IMG/VR virus record: IMGVR_UViG_3300042502_000267
Span: 1 to 33,038 of that record
DNA from: a virus
DNA: 33,038 bases
Direction: 5' to 3' (one strand)
Shown here in pieces: positions 13,217 to 19,876 of the stretch. A model generated the notes under the pieces. It saw only the letters and a list, made by a program, of their open reading frames with translations. It was not told where the DNA came from and did no database searches. A program made the translations under genes and the position numbers. Position 1 is the stretch's first letter; each line of letters opens with the position of its first letter.

Positions 13217-13242
13217 GCTGGGCTCCTTTCGATTTTCTGAAA

Positions 13243-13258
13243 GGCCCAGTCGGGCCTA
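13243..13258 (-). terminator. Possible weak terminator below the tail-fibre genes
   Basis: On the minus strand AGGCCC-GACT-GGGCCT forms a 6-bp GC stem with a 4-nt loop, followed only by TTC. It lies in the 59-nt gap after the 88-aa gene. The short U-run suggests partial termination or an RNA-processing hairpin. Confidence 0.35.
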
Positions 13259-13275
13259 ATGCGTTGTCAATTTAT

Positions 13276-13542
13276 TTAGCAGTCAACAGCTCCAGCAAAC
13301 TCTGGCAAGATCTTGAGATGCTCATAGGCTTGCTTAAGTGGATTTACCCCACCCTCAACAATGAGTGGAAAATTTATGGATTCGTCTTTTATCTTCTTGG
13401 AACGATCTGCATTGTAAAAAACAACTTGAGCTTTTGACATGTGTTTGCTTGCCCACACGCCTTCAACCACCACATTCACATCATCAAATGTGACATCTAC
13501 GCCGAAGTTATCGGTAAATGTGAATTTGCCTTTGAGTGCCAT
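13276..13542 (-). CDS. 88-aa small protein downstream of the tail fibre
   Basis: The start is ATG 13542, with GGAG 8 nt upstream and 13 nt after the fibre stop; a longer frame overlaps the fibre gene. The sequence starts MALKGKFTFTDNFGVDVTFDDVNVVVEG, a run of beta strands, then SKAQVVFYNADRSKKIKDES and a short helix. No family is named with confidence. Its position directly after the fibre, and its beta-rich plan, suggest a fibre- or virion-associated protein. Confidence 0.74.
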   Translation of the reverse strand: MALKGKFTFTDNFGVDVTFDDVNVVVEGVWASKHMSKAQVVFYNADRSKKIKDESINFPLIVEGGVNPLKQAYEHLKILPEFAGAVDC

Positions 13543-13555
13543 AGTAAAACTCCAA

Positions 13556-16500
13556 TCACTGATTATTAAGTTGCACAATTTTGTTTGATAATTCTTGGAT
13601 CGCCTTTACAAGCATGGGAATCATCCGCTCATAAGTCGCTTCTAGCTTGTCTGGGTTGTCTTCGCTGACAAGGCCAAAGTCCAAGCCAAGTTTCTTCTGC
13701 GCAGCAAGAAGATTTTGTGCGCTTAAACTAGCAAAAGTGCCGGGTGCGTTTTTGCTTCCGTCACGTTTGTTCCATTCAGCCAAGAACGTGTCAAGCGCCA
13801 GCACAAAATCCAGACCTGGAAGATCGCCTCGCCTAATTTTGTCGCGCTCGTCAGACAGCACGGTCAAGGCTACTTGGCAACGCAAGGATGTGATGCTGGA
13901 GTTGCCGAGAGTGACTTGATTACTGACCGTTGGTGACGATCCCACGGCCTCATTCCCAACAAAACTGTTGTTGCTGCCAGTTGTGTTAGCACCAGTGCCG
14001 CCAGGGCCAAAACCGGAGCGAGCACCAATGGCGGTGTTGTTGGTGCCAGAATCAGTTCCGTACAAAGAACCGAAGCCAATTGCCGTGTTTAGGTCGCCTG
14101 TCGATGCGTTGAGCGTTTCAGAGCCAACGGCGGTGTTGTAGCTGCCGCTTACATTTGTTGCCACAGCATTGTGGCCAATGGCCACATTGTTGTCTCCAGC
14201 AACGGTATTCCACAACGTCTTATAACCAAACGCAGTATTGAAACCAGCCAATGACTTTAACAACGATTGATAGCCAAATGCTGCATTGTTGGAGCCAGAC
14301 ACGTTGTAATACATCGCGCCAAATCCATAAGCGCAGTTGTAATTTGCGTTCAAACTTGTGTACAGCGCTTGACTTCCAACGGCACTGTTGTAGTCACCGC
14401 CCACGTTGCTGAACAACGCCTTAAAGCCTACCGCAACACTTTCTTTTGAGGCCGCTGTTAAATTGGCAGCTTGGTATCCAACGGCAGTATTTATGTTCGA
14501 CGAAAAAAATGAAAGCAATCGTCGGCCACCAGCAGTTACCGAATCATGGATGTAATAAACGCCCAAAGTCGTGTCAAAAGTGACTTCGCCATTCGCCCCA
14601 ACATACGCTGCATTTTCCGCGGCGGTGAGATTCTTGGCGCGAAAAGGCAACACCGCATCGGCTTCGACGCGGGTCTCGATGCGCTCCACAAACTTGTTGG
14701 CAATCTTGATATACCCGGCTTGTGTCGGGTGAAGGTTGTCAGCCAGATCAGTCAGTGGGTCAATGACCGAGTTTGAATCGACAGTAAATATGCGAAGCCC
14801 GTCGTTCGCCAGTAAGGCGGCATTCTCGTAGATCACGCGGTTGTATGTCTTGGTCAAGGCATCGCTGCCACCGTAGAACGCATACCCGGCAGCAGCCATG
14901 AAAGTGACGTTGCCCACATACACTTTCGGGCCAGCGGCTTGATCGTTGCCTGCAACCCAATCCAAAAACACGTTATTGTTTGAGCCCGTAGCCGAGGTGA
15001 TTGTGAGGGTCACCTCATGCCGACCGCTCTGCGGTAGCGCAATGCGAATCAGCTTTGGCCCGAAAGATTGTCCGAGAGGAGTTGTAATCCCGGCTGCGGC
15101 ACAGGAGTAGATTCCTTTGTCCACGCCATCCACGGTGACCTTGACCTCGCCGGTCTTTGTCTCGACCATTGTCAGGCCAATATAGAGCACGCTGCCGGTG
15201 ATTGTGAAGCTGGCCGTGTCATTCTGCGTGATGGAAAATCTGTTGGATACTCCGTTGGCGTAGGTATCGTTGCTAGACCAGGTTCCGGTGTAGGAGATCC
15301 TGGCGTCTGTAGCCATGATTTTCTTACTATTCGGAATAGCTGCGAACGCAAGCAGAGCAGCATGGGACTCTTGAAAATATTTAAGCAGCGTTGCAGAGCC
15401 GCCTGACACCCGCATGTTGTTGATGCCGCAGGCCACGGTCACATTGTCGTAATCTCCAATAGTTGATCCATACAATGGCTTGGCAACATCGTGAGTCTGA
15501 GCACCGTTGATGCCGTAGTTGGTAACAGACCACCCCTTATTTGTCCCAATAAGTGATGGGAATGGATTGGCAACAGCATCACCCTTGGTAATTGAATCGC
15601 CATATGCTTTAAGCACAGTGCTGTTTTGTCCATATTGAAAAATGGCAATCTCTTCAAGCGCGGTTTCTGCGTTACCGCCAGTGTAGTAGTTGCCAGTGTC
15701 TGCGATGGTCACTGAGCTTGCGCCAAGCGATCCAATGGCATTGACCTGATAGCTAAACACCTCGACCTCGTCGTTGAGCGCAAGGCCGGTGGTCACCGTG
15801 ATTGTGGCGGCATTGGTCTCGGTGTACTCGCTGGCGTTGAGCTTCACGCCGTTGACGTACACCACCATGGTGTTGGTGCCCGGCGTGTAGGTTGCAACAG
15901 TCAGCACGGTCTGGCCGGATGTCGCGGTGATTGCCGTGCGCGTGTTGGAGGCCGAGGCGTTGACGTTGACCCAAGCCGTGCCGCTCCAGACTCGCATCTG
16001 GTTGATCGCGGTGTCCCAGTACAGGGCACCCGTCAGCAGGCTGTTGCCATCGTTGTCAACAGACGGGGCCGAGCTCTTCGACCCAAGGTAGCGGTCGTCG
16101 AAGGAGTCGTAGCTGGCCGCTGCGTTGGACGCGCTGGTGGAGGCAGCAGAGGCGCTGCTGGCTGCGTTGCTGGCCGATGTGCTGGCATTGCTCGCAGACG
16201 TTGATGCGTTGCTGGCCGAGGTCGATGCGTTGCTGGCGCTGGTTGATGCGGCAGAGGCCGAGGAAGCTGCAGCGCTCGCGCTTGCGGTAGCAGATGCAGC
16301 GTCCACCAGCAGCGACCACTTGGCGCTGTCGGCGTTGGTGTTGATTGGCTGCGAGCCGCTTGAGGTGTGCTGGACAAGACACTGCCAGATGTTGTTGTTG
16401 GTGGTGTCCTTGACAATGTCTCGGGCGTAGTACAGCACACCGGCTGTCCAGTTGCCACGGTTGGTGCCCAGCGTGTCCGAGATGACTGGGTTTCCGTTGC

Positions 16501-16969
16501 CATCAAAACCCAGCGCCTTGTTGGCACGCAGCGCTGCTCGCGGCAGCGTCATGTTGATGCTGGTCGGGTCGGTCTGCGGTGCGGCCAGGGAACGCTGCAC
16601 GCCCTCGGCATTTTGCTGGGCAAAGATGGTCTGCTGATCCATCTCGTCGTTCAAGGTGTTGGCAAAGAAGTCGCCGCCGGTCACAAAGTCGGTGGTGCGC
16701 TGGATGGTGCGGTTGCCGACAATGGCGTACTGAGTGGGGCTGGTTGGAGCCAGCGCCAGCCCGGTAGCGGTGATGGTCACCGAGCCAGTGCCGTTGGCGT
16801 TGATGGTCACCGTGTAGTGGGTGGTCAGCGTCAGCAGGGTGTCGTCTTTGAAGACGGCGATGTCGGTGTTGGCCAGGATCTCAAACGTGAACGCATAGGG
16901 GCCAGCGCCACCAGTGCCACTGGGTGCGTAGACTTGCCTGCGGGTCACGTTGCTAATTGGTACTGCCAT
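13556..16969 (-). CDS. Modular tail fibre: T7-type anchor, SGNH esterase, YadA-like roll, S74 chaperone
   Basis: 1137 residues; GAAGGA lies 7 nt before ATG 16969. Residues 1-155 match the virion-anchoring N-terminus of T7 gp17 (NVTRRQVYAPSGTGGAGPYAFTF; GNRTIQRTTDF). An Ala/Ser/Thr/Asn heptad linker spans 225-288. An SGNH hydrolase covers about 450-765: GDS block with Ser459, Gly486 or Gly489 in NYGINGA, GIN with Asn517, and DNLHP with Asp744/His747. A beta-rich insert (about 560-680) separates its third and fifth blocks. Residues 825-1010 hold about eleven N-x-A-x-G repeats with a 16-17 residue period, as in YadA head rolls. The C-terminus (from about 1036) is an S74 intramolecular chaperone with LSDERDK; Ser1039/Lys1044 have the spacing of the self-cleavage pair. 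It binds and probably deacylates host surface polysaccharide. Confidence 0.93.
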   Translation of the reverse strand: MAVPISNVTRRQVYAPSGTGGAGPYAFTFEILANTDIAVFKDDTLLTLTTHYTVTINANGTGSVTITATGLALAPTSPTQYAIVGNRTIQRTTDFVTGGDFFANTLNDEMDQQTIFAQQNAEGVQRSLAAPQTDPTSINMTLPRAALRANKALGFDGNGNPVISDTLGTNRGNWTAGVLYYARDIVKDTTNNNIWQCLVQHTSSGSQPINTNADSAKWSLLVDAASATASASAAASSASAASTSASNASTSASNASTSASNASTSASNAASSASAASTSASNAAASYDSFDDRYLGSKSSAPSVDNDGNSLLTGALYWDTAINQMRVWSGTAWVNVNASASNTRTAITATSGQTVLTVATYTPGTNTMVVYVNGVKLNASEYTETNAATITVTTGLALNDEVEVFSYQVNAIGSLGASSVTIADTGNYYTGGNAETALEEIAIFQYGQNSTVLKAYGDSITKGDAVANPFPSLIGTNKGWSVTNYGINGAQTHDVAKPLYGSTIGDYDNVTVACGINNMRVSGGSATLLKYFQESHAALLAFAAIPNSKKIMATDARISYTGTWSSNDTYANGVSNRFSITQNDTASFTITGSVLYIGLTMVETKTGEVKVTVDGVDKGIYSCAAAGITTPLGQSFGPKLIRIALPQSGRHEVTLTITSATGSNNNVFLDWVAGNDQAAGPKVYVGNVTFMAAAGYAFYGGSDALTKTYNRVIYENAALLANDGLRIFTVDSNSVIDPLTDLADNLHPTQAGYIKIANKFVERIETRVEADAVLPFRAKNLTAAENAAYVGANGEVTFDTTLGVYYIHDSVTAGGRRLLSFFSSNINTAVGYQAANLTAASKESVAVGFKALFSNVGGDYNSAVGSQALYTSLNANYNCAYGFGAMYYNVSGSNNAAFGYQSLLKSLAGFNTAFGYKTLWNTVAGDNNVAIGHNAVATNVSGSYNTAVGSETLNASTGDLNTAIGFGSLYGTDSGTNNTAIGARSGFGPGGTGANTTGSNNSFVGNEAVGSSPTVSNQVTLGNSSITSLRCQVALTVLSDERDKIRRGDLPGLDFVLALDTFLAEWNKRDGSKNAPGTFASLSAQNLLAAQKKLGLDFGLVSEDNPDKLEATYERMIPMLVKAIQELSNKIVQLNNQ
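13940..14506. repeat. YadA-head-like repeats in the fibre
   Basis: About eleven units with a period near 17 codons carry variants of NTAVGYQA, NTAFGYKT and NNVAIGHNA. In trimeric adhesins such units stack as a left-handed beta roll. The DNA is not identical between units, so this is an old protein repeat rather than a recent duplication. Confidence 0.8.
16106..16297. repeat. Tandem low-complexity repeats encoding the fibre linker
   Basis: Seven-codon units encoding variants of SASNAST are repeated in tandem (fibre residues 225-288). Such Ala/Ser coiled linkers set the reach of the fibre, and the near-identical units can expand or contract by slippage. Confidence 0.75.
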
Positions 16970-16991
16970 AATGCCATCCTTCCGATTGGGA

Positions 16992-17020
16992 ATTGTACGG
17001 TTTTACTAGGGTTTGTAATA
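16992..17020 (-). promoter_or_regulatory. Candidate promoter upstream of the tail fibre
   Basis: The minus strand reads AAAACCGTACAATTCC just before the fibre ribosome site. The -10-like TACAAT and its preceding AAAACC match the element in front of the capsid gene (ATTGTAYGGTTTT on the plus strand in both). The -35 region is weak (ATTACA-like). Confidence 0.33.
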
Positions 17021-19876
17021 GAGCCCGTTGGACTTTCTGAGCTCCATGAGCTCATCAATCTTGGCTTGTAGGCTGGGCTCTTCTGACCTGAGCATGTTCT
17101 TGGCGGCATCCATGAACTTGGAATGAACGCGCTGCACGGTCTTTTGCTGGTCATCCAGCGACAGCAGGTCAAAACCCGGTGTCTTCATGATGTTCAGGAT
17201 CTCCTGCTTGGCTGGCAAATCCTTGCCGTAGATGGTCAGCAGCCGGTTGTACTGGAATGCGTCCATCTCAACCCCGTCGATCTTGCGCTCTGGCATACCC
17301 ACAGGCGAGCCCATGCGCATCAGCAGGTCGTCCACTTCGCTGAACTGCTGGGGTGTCACGCGAGTGGGCAGCACCATCTCGTAAGCTGCGCCGGTGCCAG
17401 ACTTGGTTGGCTCACCCCACAGGTTGAGCGCCTCGGGCAGGTCGGCGCTGAAGTAGGGCAGCCTGGACTTGTACTTGTTGAACGCCTCGACAAACCCGCG
17501 CACGCCCATAGGCAACTCGGGGCTGGCGCGGGTGTCCCGGTTGGTCGGGTCGGACAAGCGCTCGATGCCAGCCAGCAAAGAGCCGTAGGCACCGGCAGGC
17601 GAGCCCCCGATCACAAAGCCGCCAAACTGCTTGACCAAACCATCGACCACCTTCTTGCCGTCCACGGCACCCTGCTGGTTGGTGCCGATCAGCTTGGCCA
17701 CATCGGCCACGCCTTGCAGGTAGGGCTGCTCTTTGAGGTATTCGTACAGGCCGTAAGTGCCGCCCAGGAAGACCTCTTCAATCTTGCTGGCATCGGTCTC
17801 ATGCTTGGCGTATTCGGCATAGTCGGCGGCGATGGCCAGCAGCGCAGAGACCGGCTCCATGCCGCTGTAGCTGTAGTACTTGTCGCCGACCTTGATGGAG
17901 TAAGGCTGCCAGCCATCGCGGGTCAAGGCATCCCGGTCGGCCTTGCGCTCTGGGCCGCGCCCGGTGATGTTGCCCTCGGCCGACATGGCGGCAAAGGTGG
18001 CCAGCACCGCCGAGCCCAGCGTTACCTTGGCCAGGGCCATGTCGCGGTACACGCCGCCCTTGGCGATCTCCTCGCGCCATTGCGATGACAGCGGGGCAAA
18101 CGGGGTGCGCTCGATGACCTGCAGGCCGATGTTGGCCGGGGTCTTAAAGAACGGCACCACGATCTTGAGAGCAGGGTGGTTGAAAGTCTGCTGCAGGTTC
18201 TTCAGTGCTGGCGGCAGATCGGCGGTAAAGGTGCCCTTCTGGGCAAACAGCACAGCCGCTTCGTCCAGGTCGCGGGGCGGGTTCTGAAACAGGCTGATTG
18301 CTTCAGCCTCGGCCTTGGCCAGCGCATCGGCTTCGGTCATGCCCGAATCCAGCGCATCGCGGTAGACCGTCTTTCCGCGCCGGGTGACCTGGGCGTTGAT
18401 CTCCATGCGGTAGAGCACGCCCTTGAAGAACTCATCCTCAGCCATGAGCATCCTGCCGGGCAGGGTGATCGCGGTGCCGTAGTAGTCGATGGCTTTGCCC
18501 AGCCATTTGTCCTGCTCGATGCCAAAGGCTGCCGAGCTGATGGACGGCAGGGTGGTGCCGCGCTGCGCCTCGATCTTGCTCATCAAGTCATTGGGCTGGT
18601 TCTTCCGAAAAGCGGTCGATGCCAGATCAAAGCCTTCAACCAGCCCGTTGCGCATGGACTGGATCATGGTCAGCGCCTCGTCGTAGCCAATCTTCTCGGC
18701 CTCGCTGCCGGGCACCATCGCCCGGAATGAGCGCACCCCTGGCGGCAGCACGTTGCCGTAGAAAGCAGCGACCAGCCGCTCTGGGATCTGGTACAGACCA
18801 AACATGGCATTGCTGACCACGTTCTTAGCGTGCGACACAGGGCTGGACAGCAGCCCGTTGATGTAGGTGGTGAACCAGACATCCTTCACGCTTGACATCA
18901 TCGACTTCTCGACCAGGGCGTTCTGAGCTGCACGCGACTCCAGCGTCAGGTAGGACTTAGCCAGATCAGACAGGGCAGCATCGCCGCCGTACTCGTCGAT
19001 GACTTGGCGCACGATGGCAGCGTTGCCATCGCGGGGAATGCGGAACACGGCCAGCGATCTGGCGGTCTCGGTCTGGATGCCCTTCACACCGCGCTGAATC
19101 AGCCCGTGGAAGGCGATCTGCTGGCGCAGCACCAGCTTGTCCACATCGGTGGCGGTGCCGCTGTTGACCATTTTAAACAGTCGATCCAGCTCGTTGGCGC
19201 TGGACTCCAGCACCTCCAGCGCTTTGTAGGTCTCAACGGCGTTGGCCATCATCTTGCCATCGCTGCCGATCAGCCTGGACAGGAAGGCCTCGTTGATGCC
19301 TGACTCGGCAGCCTTGGCCTTGATCTCGTCAAAGGTCACCGCCTTGGTTCTGATGTTCAGCGCATCAGCCACGCCGCCCACAATGGCTGCGGCATCCTCG
19401 GTCTGGTATCGGCTGAGGTTGAACGGCTCGACCGGCACACCGGCGGCAGCCTCGGCGGCGCTCGGGCTGGGCTTGCCCTGGGTAATGCCAAAGGTCTGCC
19501 TGCGGCTGACCGCACGCTCAACCTCACCCGTCAGGAGTTGATCAGCCTCTGGGATCAGCTTGAATCGGCCAGCCTTGGCAGCAGCAGGCAGCTCGCCTTC
19601 AGCGGCCCTGGCAGCTTCTGGCACCAAGTTGCGCTCGGCCTTGGTGGCCTGCCGGGTAATCAACTTGCGCAGTGCAGCATCAGCAAGGCCAGCGACTTGG
19701 ACGCCTTGCTCCATGCTGGGTGTGCCGATCTCGGCCTCTGGCCCAAAATCGACCATGGTGCCCTGGCCAGCGCCGGGCATGGGCTCCAGGGGAATCTGAT
19801 CGGCAGGGGTGCTGGGCGCAGAGCCCGGCAGGATCTGGCCTAGTCGTTGGTCAAGGGACTGTTGTGGGATGGCCAT
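17006..19876 (-). CDS. 956-aa internal virion/ejection protein (LPD38-like region)
   Basis: ATG 19876 overlaps the stop of the 682-aa gene as TGATG; a GTG one codon earlier is less likely. After a Pro/Gly-rich N-terminus and helical segments, the middle contains WFTTYINGLLSSPVSHAKNVVSN and then LQQTFNHPALKIVVPFFKTPANI with TPFAPLSSQWR. I associate that signature with the LPD38-type domain of large polyvalent phage proteins. The following part has hydrophobic and Gly-rich helices (ALAKVTLGSAVLATFAAM). It sits where T7 has gp16, between the other internal proteins and the fibre, so it is probably ejected with the DNA. No transglycosylase active site is seen. Its enzymatic role is unknown. Confidence 0.84.
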   Translation of the reverse strand: MAIPQQSLDQRLGQILPGSAPSTPADQIPLEPMPGAGQGTMVDFGPEAEIGTPSMEQGVQVAGLADAALRKLITRQATKAERNLVPEAARAAEGELPAAAKAGRFKLIPEADQLLTGEVERAVSRRQTFGITQGKPSPSAAEAAAGVPVEPFNLSRYQTEDAAAIVGGVADALNIRTKAVTFDEIKAKAAESGINEAFLSRLIGSDGKMMANAVETYKALEVLESSANELDRLFKMVNSGTATDVDKLVLRQQIAFHGLIQRGVKGIQTETARSLAVFRIPRDGNAAIVRQVIDEYGGDAALSDLAKSYLTLESRAAQNALVEKSMMSSVKDVWFTTYINGLLSSPVSHAKNVVSNAMFGLYQIPERLVAAFYGNVLPPGVRSFRAMVPGSEAEKIGYDEALTMIQSMRNGLVEGFDLASTAFRKNQPNDLMSKIEAQRGTTLPSISSAAFGIEQDKWLGKAIDYYGTAITLPGRMLMAEDEFFKGVLYRMEINAQVTRRGKTVYRDALDSGMTEADALAKAEAEAISLFQNPPRDLDEAAVLFAQKGTFTADLPPALKNLQQTFNHPALKIVVPFFKTPANIGLQVIERTPFAPLSSQWREEIAKGGVYRDMALAKVTLGSAVLATFAAMSAEGNITGRGPERKADRDALTRDGWQPYSIKVGDKYYSYSGMEPVSALLAIAADYAEYAKHETDASKIEEVFLGGTYGLYEYLKEQPYLQGVADVAKLIGTNQQGAVDGKKVVDGLVKQFGGFVIGGSPAGAYGSLLAGIERLSDPTNRDTRASPELPMGVRGFVEAFNKYKSRLPYFSADLPEALNLWGEPTKSGTGAAYEMVLPTRVTPQQFSEVDDLLMRMGSPVGMPERKIDGVEMDAFQYNRLLTIYGKDLPAKQEILNIMKTPGFDLLSLDDQQKTVQRVHSKFMDAAKNMLRSEEPSLQAKIDELMELRKSNGLYYKP

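Noticed and set aside
13940-14506. Regular repeats that might be read as a CRISPR array
   Set aside because: The period of about 50 nt is in frame within the tail fibre, the units are not identical, and they encode YadA-like NxAxG repeats.
17123-18088. 321-codon plus-strand frame opposite the 956-aa gene
   Set aside because: It is a shadow frame with His/Gln/Val/Leu-rich composition and no motif, and the opposite strand carries a coherent protein.
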